DNA of 64,000 bases, taken from NCBI RefSeq assembly GCF_004348115.1, contig NZ_QPFB01000001.1, positions 3,674,028-3,738,027 of the forward strand, written 5' to 3'. The notes under the pieces are model-generated. The model saw nothing but the letters and a program-made list of their open reading frames with translations. It was not told where the DNA came from and did not search any database. Position 1 is the stretch's first letter. Every line of letters starts with the position of its first letter. Source of the DNA: Stenotrophomonas sp. ATCM1_4 (GTDB taxonomy: Bacteria > Pseudomonadota > Gammaproteobacteria > Xanthomonadales > Xanthomonadaceae). The translations under genes and the position numbers were made by a program. This document shows positions 16,653 to 25,367 of the stretch, one piece after another.

Positions 16653-17653
16653 CGCTCGACCTCGGCCAACGGCAGCGCCGCGGCACTGCGCGTCCAGGCC
16701 AGGACCTCACGCCGGAAGCGCCGGGCGAAGGCCTGGTCATTGCACAGGTAGTAGCTGCGCGCGGCGTGCGAGAGCCGCGCCAGCGCCGCCGCGTCCAGGG
16801 CCAGTGCCTGCTCGACCGCCGCGGCAATGCCTTCGCCGTCGACGAAGTAGCGGCGTGCCAGTCCGTCGGTCCGGCTGCCCGCCACCGGGATGTGGATGCC
16901 ACGCTGCGCCGCCACCAGTTCGGCCATCGGCTCGGCGTCGGTCGTCAGCACCACCGCCCCCACGCTCAGCCCCTCCATCAGGTAGTGGCCGAAGCCCTCG
17001 GTCTCGGACGGGCACACATGGAACAGGCACTGGTTCTGCAGGGCCTGCAACGCGGCATCGTCGAGGTAGGCGATGCGGTGGTCGATGTTCGCCGCCACCA
17101 CCTTGGCCGTGGCGATCTTCGGGTGCTGCACCACCACCAGCAGCGGCCAATGCGGATGCCGCTGCCAGGTGGCCAGCAGCGCCTGCGTACCCTTGGCCGA
17201 ACTGCGCCCGGCCAGGTGCAGGAACACCCGCTGGCGTGGCACCGCCGCCTGCATCCGGTCCGGGCTGGTGAAGCCGATGTAGCGTGCGTCGCAGCCCAGC
17301 GCGTGGAAGATGCGTTCGGCATGGCGGGTCTTGCACAGCACCGCGTCGAAGGCCGGCAGCAGTGGCAGCCAGCGCTCCAGGAACCATTCCGGGTTGGGCA
17401 CCAGCAGGTTGCGTTCGGCCAGCGGCAGGCAACGGCGGTAGACCCGCTCGGCGAACAGCTGCAGCGGCGCCTTGCCGTGCAGCAGCCGCCGGCCCCACAG
17501 GCCCAGCTCCTGCAGCCGCATGCGGCTGCGCCCGCCGATGCCCAGCCGCTCGACCCGGGCCTGCCCGGCCAGCAGGCCCGCCATCAGGTCCAGGTCCCGG
17601 CTCAGGCCCACCCCGTTCTCACGGCTGATCAGGCGTACTTGCGGAAGCCCCAT
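16649..17653 (-). CDS. Glycosyltransferase, GT-B fold (GT1/GT4-like)
   Basis: About 334 aa from ATG 17653. The C-terminal Rossmann half carries the typical donor-site segment CPSETEGFGHYLMEGL followed by GAVVLTTDAEPMAE. The N-terminal half has VFLHLAGRSSAKGT, typical of retaining GT4 enzymes. It transfers a nucleotide-activated sugar; donor and acceptor are unknown. It is coupled to the sulfotransferase by a 4-bp overlap. No strong Shine-Dalgarno is seen, so the start is uncertain by some codons; an upstream in-frame ATG exists near 17704. It is divergent from the two-component operon at 17829. Confidence 0.85.
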   Translation of the reverse strand: MGLPQVRLISRENGVGLSRDLDLMAGLLAGQARVERLGIGGRSRMRLQELGLWGRRLLHGKAPLQLFAERVYRRCLPLAERNLLVPNPEWFLERWLPLLPAFDAVLCKTRHAERIFHALGCDARYIGFTSPDRMQAAVPRQRVFLHLAGRSSAKGTQALLATWQRHPHWPLLVVVQHPKIATAKVVAANIDHRIAYLDDAALQALQNQCLFHVCPSETEGFGHYLMEGLSVGAVVLTTDAEPMAELVAAQRGIHIPVAGSRTDGLARRYFVDGEGIAAAVEQALALDAAALARLSHAARSYYLCNDQAFARRFRREVLAWTRSAAALPLAEVER

Positions 17654-17730
17654 CGACTGCACCCGGCGAAAAGAGGGCGCAGTCTGCGCCCCCCCGATGG
17701 CCATGCGATGGCCCGCCCCTGGCACCGGCC

Positions 17731-17770
17731 ACAAGCACTGACAAGCATTGACAAAGAGCGGCGCTATGAT
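17731..17770 (+). promoter_or_regulatory. 10-bp direct repeats and -10 upstream of OmpR-type regulator
   Basis: ACAAGCACTG, ACAAGCATTG and ACAAAGAGCG follow one another at 17731, 17741 and 17751. A -10-like TATGAT is at 17765-17770, with no good -35 at the right distance. Direct repeats in 10-11 bp phase are the usual binding pattern of OmpR/PhoB-type regulators, so autoregulation of the gene at 17829 is likely (inference). Confidence 0.5.
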
Positions 17771-17828
17771 CGGCGGTCCGCCATACCGGCGCGGATGCCG
17801 GCACTCTTCCCTTCGCTGAAGGAACCCC

Positions 17829-18542
17829 ATGTCCAGCCATATCCTGGTGGTCGACGATGATCCGGACCTGCGCCGCCTGATCGCCGATTTCCTTGCCCAG
17901 CACGGCTTCCACGTCGCCACCGCCGAGAACGCCGCCCAGCTGCGGCTGGCCGTGCGCGACCAGCGCCCCGACCTGATCGTGCTGGACGTGATGATGCCCG
18001 GCGAGGACGGCCTCAGCGCCGTGCGCCAGCTGACCAGCGAACGCAATCCGCCGCCGGTGATCATGCTCAGCGCGCTGGGCAGCGACACCGATCGCATCAT
18101 CGGCCTGGAAGTCGGAGCCGACGATTACCTGTCCAAGCCCTGCAACCCGCGCGAGCTGCTGGCGCGCATCCGCGCCCTGCTGCGGCGGGCGCAGACCAGC
18201 GTGGAGCCGACCTCCTCGGCGCCGCATCCGATCTACGAATTCGGCGGCTGGCGGCTGGATGCCCTGCACCGCGACCTGCGCGACCCGGAGGGCACCTACA
18301 TCTCGCTGTCCGACGGTGAGTTCACCCTGCTGCGCAGCTTCGTCGAGCATCCCCAGCGGGTGCTCAGCCGCGACCAGCTGCTCACCCAGGCCCGCGGCCA
18401 GGACTGCGAGGTCTACGACCGCGCCATCGACAGCCAGATCAGCCGCCTGCGCCGCAAGCTCAACGAGCGCGGCCACCCGGAACTGATCCGCACCGTCCGC
18501 AACGAAGGCTACCTGCTGCTGCCCACGGTCCGCCGTTTGTGA
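17829..18542 (+). CDS. OmpR-family response regulator
   Basis: 237 aa. The receiver domain (residues 1-120) has the acidic pair VVDDDP, the phosphorylation site Asp53 in LIVLDVMMPG and the conserved Lys in YLSKPCNP. A winged-helix effector domain (about 140-235) ends in IRTVRNEGYLL. It starts after GAAGGA, and its stop overlaps the histidine kinase GTG by 4 bp, so the two form a cognate pair. The target genes are not evident. The divergent glycosyltransferase and the regulator's own promoter are candidates. Confidence 0.95.
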   Translation: MSSHILVVDDDPDLRRLIADFLAQHGFHVATAENAAQLRLAVRDQRPDLIVLDVMMPGEDGLSAVRQLTSERNPPPVIMLSALGSDTDRIIGLEVGADDYLSKPCNPRELLARIRALLRRAQTSVEPTSSAPHPIYEFGGWRLDALHRDLRDPEGTYISLSDGEFTLLRSFVEHPQRVLSRDQLLTQARGQDCEVYDRAIDSQISRLRRKLNERGHPELIRTVRNEGYLLLPTVRRL

Positions 18543-19993
18543 AGCCCCTGCCGATCTTCGCCCGCACCTTCCTGCTGCTGCTGGGCGCGCTGCTGGTGGC
18601 GCTCGCGCTGGGTTTCGGGCTGTTGCTGACCCGGCCGCCGGTGCGGCCGGTGGGCGTGCCGCTGTCCGAGGTGGTGGCGCTGCTGTCCAGCCAGTTGCCA
18701 CCCACCAACAGCCGGCTGACCGTCACCGACAGCGCGCAACGCCCGGCCTGCCCGGATGGCCAGCAGGAAGACTGGTTCATGGGCCGGCGCCTGGCCGGCT
18801 GGATGAACGTTGACGTGGGTGCCCTGCACTACTGCCGCGGCATGCGCCTGCCGGTACCGGTGGACGTCCTGCGCCAGAGCCGCCAATGGCAACGTCCGTT
18901 CGATCCGACCCGTCCGCCCGGGCATGGCCCCGGGCCCGGCCCGGGTTTCGATCCGGACGACCGCCCGCCACCGGTGGCCGGCCAAGCCCCGCGGCAACCG
19001 CCTTCGCCCGACGACATCCGCCGCGCCAACGCGCCACTGTTCGGCGACTTCTTCGTGGCGGTGCGCAAGCCGGATGGGCATTGGCGCAGCGTGACCCACC
19101 GCATGCCCGGCGCGCTGCCCAGCGTGGCGCGCCACGTGCTGGTGCTGTTCCTGCTCGGTGCGGCGGTGATGCTGCCGTTGGCCTGGTGGTTCTCGCGCGC
19201 GCTGTCGGCACCGATCCGCCGCTTCGCCCAGGCCGCCGACCGGCTCGGCAGCAACCCCGGCGCGCCGCCGCTGGACCGCAGTGGCCCGGCCGAGCTGGCC
19301 CGCGCCGCCGATTCGTTCAATGCCATGCAGGCCCGCATCAACCGCCTGCTGGACGAACGCACCCGCACCATCGGCGCGATCGCGCACGACCTGCGCACGC
19401 CGTTGGCGCGGCTGTCGTTCCGCCTGCATGCGCTGCCGGAGGAGGCCCGCGACAAGGCCAGCGCCGACATCGCCGAGATGAACACCATGATCACCGCCGC
19501 GCTGGATTTCCTGCACGGGCAGTCACAGCGCGGCCCACGCAGCCGCCTGGACTTTGCCTCGCTGGTGGAAAGCGTGGCCGGTGACTTGGCCGACACCGGG
19601 CACGATGTCACCGTTACCGCCTCCGAGCCGGCGCTGGTCAGCGGCGACCCGCTGGCGTTGCGGCGCGCCCTGTCCAACCTGATCGACAACGCCCTCAAGT
19701 ACGGCCAGCACGCGCGGCTGCGCCTGCAGCGCGAGGGCTGCAACGTGGTGCTGGACGTGGACGATGATGGCCCCGGCATCGACCCCGCGCGCGAGGACGA
19801 ATTGTTCCTGCCGTTCGCGCGTGGCGAGGAATCGCGCAACCGCGATACCGGCGGCATCGGCCTGGGCCTGTCGGTGGCCCACAGCGTGGTGCTCGACCAC
19901 GGCGGCACCCTGCGCCTGCGCAATCGCGACGATGGTGGGCTGCGGGCGACGCTGAGCCTGCCCTGCCTGTCGCCGGACCTGGCCAACGGCTGA
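18539..19993 (+). CDS. Two-component sensor histidine kinase with proline-rich periplasmic domain
   Basis: 484 aa, GTG start overlapping the regulator stop. It has a first membrane helix (about 6-30), a periplasmic domain of about 160 residues, a second helix (about 197-220), HAMP, a DHp helix with His283 in AIAHDLRTPLARL, and an HATPase with NLIDNALKYG, DDGPGID and GIGLGLSVAHSV. The periplasmic part contains a low-complexity Pro/Gly/Asp-rich stretch of about 40 residues (about 121-160) that is unlikely to be a folded ligand pocket. The signal sensed is unknown. Confidence 0.93.
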   Translation: MKPLPIFARTFLLLLGALLVALALGFGLLLTRPPVRPVGVPLSEVVALLSSQLPPTNSRLTVTDSAQRPACPDGQQEDWFMGRRLAGWMNVDVGALHYCRGMRLPVPVDVLRQSRQWQRPFDPTRPPGHGPGPGPGFDPDDRPPPVAGQAPRQPPSPDDIRRANAPLFGDFFVAVRKPDGHWRSVTHRMPGALPSVARHVLVLFLLGAAVMLPLAWWFSRALSAPIRRFAQAADRLGSNPGAPPLDRSGPAELARAADSFNAMQARINRLLDERTRTIGAIAHDLRTPLARLSFRLHALPEEARDKASADIAEMNTMITAALDFLHGQSQRGPRSRLDFASLVESVAGDLADTGHDVTVTASEPALVSGDPLALRRALSNLIDNALKYGQHARLRLQREGCNVVLDVDDDGPGIDPAREDELFLPFARGEESRNRDTGGIGLGLSVAHSVVLDHGGTLRLRNRDDGGLRATLSLPCLSPDLANG

Positions 19994-20094
19994 GCCGCCC
20001 ACCCCCGCGCTCAGCCGTGCACGGGAAGGCAGGGCTGCACCGGCAACAGTCGGAAGGGAGCGGCGGCGGGAAGCGGATTGCGCCCCGCGCCGGC

Positions 20095-21459
20095 TCAATA
20101 GGCGAAGGTCGTGAACACCGGGTCGATGTTGCCGTTCCATGCCCCATGGAACAGTTCCAGCTTGCGCTCGGCCGCGGTCTTGCCCGAATCCACGATTTCC
20201 TGCAGCACGTCCAGGAACCGCGTTTCGTCCTGGCCATCGCCATTGAGCGCGGCACGACGGCGCAGGCCGTCGCGCGAGATCTCCAGCGCGCGGCGCGCCA
20301 GGTCACGCACCGTGCCGTCGCGGAACGGCAGGTGCATCGCGTGCTTCGGCACGCCGTCGCGCAGCGCGTGGCGCTCGGCCAGGCTGAAATCCTTGACCAG
20401 GTCCCAGGCCGCGTCCAGCGCGGTCTGGTCGTACAGCAGCCCGACCCAGAACGCCGGCAGCGCGCAGATGCGGCTCCACGGGCCGCTGTCGGCGCCACGC
20501 ATCTCCAGGTACTTCTTCAGCCGCACTTCCGGGAACGCGGTGGTCATGTGGTCGGACCAGTCGCGCAGGGTCGGCAACGCGCCCGGCAGCACCGGCAGCC
20601 TGCCCTGCAGGAAGTCGCGGAAGCTCTGGCCGCTGGCATCGTGGTAGATGCCGTCGCGGTAGGAGAAGTACATCGGCACGTCGAGCAGGTAGTCCACGTA
20701 ACGCTCGTAGCCGAAACCGTCCTCGAACACGAAGTCGAGCATGCCGGTGCGGTCGGCGTCGGTGTCGGTCCAGATGTGCGAGCGGTAGCTCAGGTAGCCG
20801 TTGGGCTTGCCTTCGGTGAACGGCGAATCGGCGAACAGCGCGGTGGCGATCGGCTGCAGCGCCAGCGACACGCGGAACTTCTTCACCATGTCCGCTTCGC
20901 TGGCGTAATCAAGATTGACCTGCACCGTGCAGGTGCGGGTCATCATGTCCAGGCCGAGCGAGCCGACCTTGGGCATGTAGCTTTTCATGATCTGGTAGCG
21001 GCCCTTGGGCATCCACGGCATGTCCGCGCGCGTCCACTTGGGCTGGAAACCCATGCCCAGGAAGCCCAGCTGCATCTCGCCGGCCACCTGCGCCACCTCG
21101 TTGAGATGCGTGCCGGTTTCCACGCAGGTCTGGTGGAGGGTCTCCAGGGCCGCGCCGGACAACTCCAGCTGCCCGGCCGGCTCCAGCGACACCGACGCGC
21201 CGTCGCGCAGCAGCGCGATGGTGCGGCCGTTCTCCAGCACCGGCTCCCAACCAAAACGGGTCAAGCCGGTCAGCAGTGCCTCGATGCCGCGGTCACCGTC
21301 GAAGGCTGGCGGGCGCAGGTCATCCAGCCGGAAGCCGAACTTCTCGTGCTCGGTGCCGATCCGCCATTGCGCCTTGGGCTTTTCGCCGGAAGCAATGCTC
21401 TGGACCAGTTGGTCGCGGTCAGTGATGGGGGTATCGGCGACGTGGCTGGGGCTCGACAA
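20095..21459 (-). CDS. gshA: Glutamate-cysteine ligase, plant/proteobacterial type
   Basis: First enzyme of glutathione synthesis, joining glutamate and cysteine with ATP. About 454 aa from TTG 21459. The frame stays open to a GTG at 21552, but a -10-like TATAGT (complement of 21527-21532) lies within that extension, so the shorter start is preferred. Family segments include [37 protein letters not shown] and [13 protein letters not shown]. This class differs from E. coli GshA and is usual in Xanthomonadaceae and plants. It is a cytosolic, single gene on the minus strand, converging with the histidine kinase gene. Confidence 0.93.
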   Translation of the reverse strand: MSSPSHVADTPITDRDQLVQSIASGEKPKAQWRIGTEHEKFGFRLDDLRPPAFDGDRGIEALLTGLTRFGWEPVLENGRTIALLRDGASVSLEPAGQLELSGAALETLHQTCVETGTHLNEVAQVAGEMQLGFLGMGFQPKWTRADMPWMPKGRYQIMKSYMPKVGSLGLDMMTRTCTVQVNLDYASEADMVKKFRVSLALQPIATALFADSPFTEGKPNGYLSYRSHIWTDTDADRTGMLDFVFEDGFGYERYVDYLLDVPMYFSYRDGIYHDASGQSFRDFLQGRLPVLPGALPTLRDWSDHMTTAFPEVRLKKYLEMRGADSGPWSRICALPAFWVGLLYDQTALDAAWDLVKDFSLAERHALRDGVPKHAMHLPFRDGTVRDLARRALEISRDGLRRRAALNGDGQDETRFLDVLQEIVDSGKTAAERKLELFHGAWNGNIDPVFTTFAY

Positions 21460-21697
21460 GGGCAGGCTCGCAAGGTTCTGTTCTGGGCGGGGATGTGGGG
21501 ACCCGGCCCCGGCATCACAAGTGCGCACTATATCGCGGAGCCCGTTATCCACCGGTCACCGTGGCGGTTTTCAGCATCCCACCGGCAACGGCTTGACCGG
21601 CCCCTGCCGGCGCCCCGGACGCGCCGCCGGCACGGCATGCAGCTGATAACGCGTTTGATTCCGCTGGCCCCGGGCCATGCGTCCTACACTGCCCGGC

Positions 21698-22396
21698 ATG
21701 ACCCGCACCCCGCATCGCGAAATCCACCGTTCCGACCGCGTCGGCTGGCTGCGTGCCGCCGTGCTGGGCGCCAACGACGGCATCGTCTCGGTCGCCGGCC
21801 TGGTGGTCGGCATCGCCGCCAGCGGCGCCCCGGCCTCCACCGTGCTGGCCACCGGCGTGGCCGGCACCGTTGCCGGCGCGATGTCGATGGCCGCCGGCGA
21901 GTATGTCTCGGTGCAGTCCCAGGCCGACACCGAACACGCCGACCTGGCGGTCGAGCGCCGCGAGTTGCACGAGGACCCGCACAGCGAACTGCAGGAGCTG
22001 GCGATGATCTACCGCCAGCGCGGCCTGTCGCCGGAACTGGCGCAGCAGGTCGCCGAGCAGCTCACCGCGCACGACGCGCTGGCCGCGCATGCCCGCGACG
22101 AACTGGGCATCACCGAGGAACTGCGCGCCCGCCCGCTGCAGGCCGCGTTGGCTTCGGCCGGTGCCTTCATCACCGGCGCGGCCCTGCCGGTGCTGACCAC
22201 GGTGTTGGCCCCGCATGCGCACGTGGCACCGATCACCACCGCGGCTACCCTGGTCGGGTTGAGCATCACTGGCGCGCTGGCCGCGCAGGCCGGCGGCGCA
22301 CCCGTGCTGCGCGGTGCCTTGCGGGTGATGTTCTGGGGTGCGTTGGCTATGTCCGCAGCCGCCGGCATCGGTCAGTTGTTCAATACTGCGGTCTAA
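21698..22396 (+). CDS. VIT1/CCC1-family membrane transporter (iron/manganese)
   Basis: About 232 aa from ATG 21698; an in-frame ATG at 21677 is less likely. It has the two-part VIT architecture: N-terminal helices with AVLGANDGIVSVAGLVVG and MSMAAGEYVSVQSQ, a charged Glu-rich middle region (about 75-140) that in this family binds metal ions, and C-terminal helices. Homologues move Fe2+ or Mn2+ out of the cytosol. It ends 3 bp before the AraC-type gene, so the two are probably co-transcribed. Confidence 0.9.
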   Translation: MTRTPHREIHRSDRVGWLRAAVLGANDGIVSVAGLVVGIAASGAPASTVLATGVAGTVAGAMSMAAGEYVSVQSQADTEHADLAVERRELHEDPHSELQELAMIYRQRGLSPELAQQVAEQLTAHDALAAHARDELGITEELRARPLQAALASAGAFITGAALPVLTTVLAPHAHVAPITTAATLVGLSITGALAAQAGGAPVLRGALRVMFWGALAMSAAAGIGQLFNTAV

Positions 22397-22399
22397 GCC

Positions 22400-23233
22400 A
22401 TGAACCTGCCCGCCGACCATGCCACCCAGGTGCTGGCCCAGTTTGCCTCGTTGGCCGACTGCCAGTTCGCCAATGGCTACGCCTGCATCACCGCCCGACG
22501 CGAACACGGTGCCAGCTCGGTGGAGATTCCACAGCCGCAGTTCGCCATCCTGCTGCAGGGGCGCAAGCAGGTCCGTACCGCCCAGCAGTCGCTGGATCTG
22601 GGGCCGGGGGATCTGTTCGTGGTCACCCGCCGCTGCCGCTTCGACGTGGTCAACAGTCCCGACCCCGACACCGGCAGGTATGTGAGCGCCATCGTGCCGT
22701 TCTGTCCCGATGTACTCAGCGCCGCGCGGATGTTGTGGAACGAACCGCTGCCCGAACCCGGGCAGGCGCTGGCCGTACAGCCGCTGCACGAACACGCCCC
22801 GATCCTGCTGCAATGGCGGCAGGCATTGCGCGAAGCCCGTTACAGCGAGGCCCGCTCGGCGCTGGCCACCTTCACCCTGACCCTGTGCCGGCGCGGTCTG
22901 GGCGGCCTGCTGATTCCCCCAGAACCCGGCCTGGGCGAACGCATCCGCGATCTGGTCGCCGCACAACCGGAACGCGACTGGCAGTCGCGCGATTTTGAAC
23001 AGCATCTCGGCATCAGCGGCGCCACCCTGCGGCGACGTCTGGCAATGGAAAAACTCGGACTGCGCGAGCTGGTCGTCGATGCCCGTCTGGCCCATGCCAT
23101 GCAGCTGCTTTACACCACCCGGCTGCCGCTCAAGACGGTGGCCTCACGCTCCGGCTACAGCTCGCTGGCCAGCTTCAACAAGCGCTTCGTCGACCGCTAC
23201 GGCATGGAACCGGCAGACATCGGCAACGACTGA
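22400..23233 (+). CDS. AraC-family transcriptional regulator
   Basis: 277 aa. The N-terminal half is the AraC_N type cupin-like sensing domain (PQFAILLQGRKQVRT, DLFVVTRRCRFDVVN). The C-terminal half has the two helix-turn-helix motifs (about residues 185-270), the second containing LKTVASRSGYSSLASFNKRF, typical of the family. It follows the transporter gene by 3 bp. A pair of direct repeats just downstream, before the metallo-hydrolase gene, has AraC-site geometry, so that gene is the likely target. Confidence 0.92.
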   Translation: MNLPADHATQVLAQFASLADCQFANGYACITARREHGASSVEIPQPQFAILLQGRKQVRTAQQSLDLGPGDLFVVTRRCRFDVVNSPDPDTGRYVSAIVPFCPDVLSAARMLWNEPLPEPGQALAVQPLHEHAPILLQWRQALREARYSEARSALATFTLTLCRRGLGGLLIPPEPGLGERIRDLVAAQPERDWQSRDFEQHLGISGATLRRRLAMEKLGLRELVVDARLAHAMQLLYTTRLPLKTVASRSGYSSLASFNKRFVDRYGMEPADIGND

Positions 23234-23240
23234 GCACCAC

Positions 23241-23272
23241 GAGCGGTTCGCGCACCATTCTGAGCGGAACGC
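23241..23272 (+). promoter_or_regulatory. Direct repeats 21 bp apart, candidate AraC-type operator
   Basis: GAGCGGTTCGC (23241-23251) and GAGCGGAACGC (23262-23272) share 9 of 11 bases and are exactly 21 bp apart. That two-turn, same-orientation geometry is characteristic of AraC-family binding sites. They lie 60-90 bp before the hydrolase start. No convincing -10 was seen. Confidence 0.5.
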
Positions 23273-23332
23273 TCGCCGCAACCGACGCACCATGCAGACA
23301 CCGCGGCGCCGCCGCAAACGGATGAAACCTGC

Positions 23333-24319
23333 ATGTCCCCACGTTCAAAGCGCTCACTGACAGCTCTCCTGCTGTTGGCCGCCACCTGCGCCGGCAGCGC
23401 CCAGGCCGGCACCTCGCACACCCCCGACCGACAGGTCCCGGGCGTCTATCACCAAACAATCGGCTCGCTGCGGATCACCGCGCTGTTCGACGGCACCGTG
23501 GCGCTGGGCCGACAGGAAATGGCCGGCGTGGACACCGCGACCGTCACCCGACTGCTGGACCACCGCTACGTCCCGGAGAATGATCAGGGCCTGCAGACGG
23601 CGGTCAATGCCTTCCTGATCCAGAACGGCAATCACCTCACGCTGATCGACACCGGCACCGCCCAATGCTTCGGCCCGGGGCTGGGCCAGGTACTGGGCAA
23701 TCTGCGCGCCGCCGGTTACGACCCGGCCGAAGTCGATGAGGTATTGCTGACCCACGCGCACCCGGACCATATGTGCGGGCTGCTCGACACCGACGGCAAA
23801 CCGGCCTATCCGACCGCCACGGTCTGGCTGTCACGCGCCGATGCCGACTACTGGCTGGACCCAGCCAGCGAGACCGCCGCACCGAAGCGCGTGCAGGCCG
23901 CGTTCCCGCTCGCCCGCAAGGCCGTCGCCCCGTACGCGGCCAGCGGCCGCCTGCATCGCTTCGTACCGGCCGATACTCTGCCCGCCGGTATCAGCGCACT
24001 GGACAGCCACGGTCATACGCCCGGCCACACCTCCTACAACGTGGACGCAGGCAACGGCCAGCAACTGCTGGTGTGGGGCGATCTGGTGCATTTCCATGCC
24101 GTGCAGTTCGCCCGCCCCGACGTGTCCTTCGAGGCGGACAGCAATCCCGAAGCGGCCATCGCCAGCCGCCGTCGCATGCTGGCCGAGGCCGCCGACAAGG
24201 GATGGTGGGTCGCCGGTGCGCACCTGCCTTTCCCGGGCCTGGGCCACGTCCGCCGTGAAGGCGAGGCCTACGCCTGGGTACCGGCAGAGTTCTCGCCGCT
24301 CTCGCCGCTGACACCGTGA
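23333..24319 (+). CDS. Secreted metallo-beta-lactamase-fold hydrolase
   Basis: 328 aa. The signal peptide probably ends at AQAG (about residue 26). The metal-binding signature THAHPDHM, a later HGHTPGHTS, the bridging Asp in LLVWGDLVHFH and a C-terminal His in VAGAHLPFPG are all present, so the dinuclear site looks intact. It resembles periplasmic MBL-fold enzymes of the lactonase/quorum-quenching type rather than carbapenemases, but the substrate is unknown. It lies downstream of an AraC-type regulator with candidate operator repeats between them. The Shine-Dalgarno is weak. Confidence 0.88.
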   Translation: MSPRSKRSLTALLLLAATCAGSAQAGTSHTPDRQVPGVYHQTIGSLRITALFDGTVALGRQEMAGVDTATVTRLLDHRYVPENDQGLQTAVNAFLIQNGNHLTLIDTGTAQCFGPGLGQVLGNLRAAGYDPAEVDEVLLTHAHPDHMCGLLDTDGKPAYPTATVWLSRADADYWLDPASETAAPKRVQAAFPLARKAVAPYAASGRLHRFVPADTLPAGISALDSHGHTPGHTSYNVDAGNGQQLLVWGDLVHFHAVQFARPDVSFEADSNPEAAIASRRRMLAEAADKGWWVAGAHLPFPGLGHVRREGEAYAWVPAEFSPLSPLTP

Positions 24320-24326
24320 CACACCG

Positions 24327-24466
24327 GCCCAGCCCCCTCGCTTCCGCACCGCGAGGGCCATGACCGGCCCCTTACCTTCCGCACGACGAAGGGCATGACC
24401 GGCCCCTCCCTTTCGCACAGCGAAGGAACACGACTGGCTCCCTCCCTTTCGCGCAGCGAAGGGGAG
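24327..24466. repeat. Four tandem copies of an imperfect 35-bp repeat with hairpin potential
   Basis: Units begin at 24327, 24362, 24397 and 24432 with exact 35-bp spacing. Each has a GACCGGCCCC-like head and a palindrome such as CCTTTCGCGCAGCGAAGG. The copies drift from left to right and the last extends into GGGGAGGGCTGGGGAGGGG. The array lies between convergent genes (hydrolase and engB), so the hairpins could stop transcription from both sides (inference). Confidence 0.75.
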
Positions 24467-24559
24467 GGCTGGGGAGGGGTGCCTTGGCGGAAACCACCAC
24501 CCGGCAGCACCGGGCCGCGCGGCGGCGGCCCTGCCGATGGCCTACGTGCCGGGCAGGGC

Positions 24560-25195
24560 TCAGCCCTGCGGGGCCGGCGCTTCCTCGGCCGGCGGGTTCA
24601 ACCCCAGCCAACCACCGATGATCGTGCGGGCTTCTTCCACGCCCTGCTTCGACTCACCGGAGAACACCTGCACGCTGACCGTATCGCCGAACTTGGCGTG
24701 CAGATCCTTGCGCACCTTCTGCAGCGTCTGGCCCTGCTGGCCACGGCCGAGCTTGTCGGCCTTGGTCAGCAGCGCGTGCGCGGGCAGGCCGCGCTGCACC
24801 GCGTAACCCAGCATCTGCAGGTCGTATTCCTTCAGCGGGTGACGGATGTCCATCACCACCACCAGCCCCTTCAGGGCATTGCGGGTGCGGAAGTATTTGT
24901 CGATGAAAGCCTGCCAGTGCGCCTGCAGTTCCAGCGGCACCTTGGCGTAGCCATAGCCGGGCAGGTCGACCAGATGCGCCTCGGGCGTGATCTGGAAGAA
25001 CACCAGCTGCTGGGTGCGGCCCGGTGTCTTGGAGACGCGGGCCAGGGCGTTCTGGCGGGTCAGGGCGTTGAGGGCGCTGGACTTGCCGGCGTTGGAGCGG
25101 CCGGCGAAAGCCACTTCGGCCCCTTCGTCGTCCGGCAATTGCCGGGCATTGTGGGCAGAGAGCAGGTAACGGGCGCGTTCGATGAGCTGTGACAT
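24560..25195 (-). CDS. engB: Ribosome biogenesis GTP-binding protein EngB/YsxC
   Basis: About 211 aa from ATG 25195 (MSQLIERARYLL). It is a TRAFAC-class small GTPase with G1 GRSNAGKSSALN, G3 DLPGYGYAKV and G4 TKADKL. It acts in assembly of the large ribosomal subunit and is essential in many bacteria. Length matches the family (about 200 aa). It is divergent from the cytochrome c4 gene, an order common in gammaproteobacteria. Confidence 0.95.
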   Translation of the reverse strand: MSQLIERARYLLSAHNARQLPDDEGAEVAFAGRSNAGKSSALNALTRQNALARVSKTPGRTQQLVFFQITPEAHLVDLPGYGYAKVPLELQAHWQAFIDKYFRTRNALKGLVVVMDIRHPLKEYDLQMLGYAVQRGLPAHALLTKADKLGRGQQGQTLQKVRKDLHAKFGDTVSVQVFSGESKQGVEEARTIIGGWLGLNPPAEEAPAPQG

Positions 25196-25284
25196 GCGCA
25201 TAGGATCGCATGTTGCGGTGCCGCGCGTGGTTCACGCTGCCCTGCAGCACCGCCCTGCCCCGACTTTTTTGCTGCACTGCTTCG

Positions 25285-25314
25285 TTGACCCTGCCGCAAA
25301 ACGGCGTTGATAAT
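25285..25314 (+). promoter_or_regulatory. Sigma70-type promoter of cytochrome c4 gene
   Basis: -35 TTGACC (25285-25290) and -10 GATAAT (25309-25314) are separated by 18 bp, with T before the -10. They lie about 50 bp before the cytochrome start. Both hexamers match consensus at five of six positions. Confidence 0.6.
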
Positions 25315-25367
25315 CCGACCGATGCCGGCGCACAGCCCCGCCCGGCCGGTCCACACGGAGCTTCCGC

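Noticed and set aside
17748..17770. TTGACA-TATGAT as an ordinary sigma70 promoter
   Set aside because: The spacing is 11 bp, far below the 16-18 bp needed; the direct-repeat interpretation fits better.
24428..24466. Possible CRISPR-like repeat
   Set aside because: Units are directly adjacent with no unique spacers and they diverge gradually, so this is a tandem repeat and not a CRISPR array.
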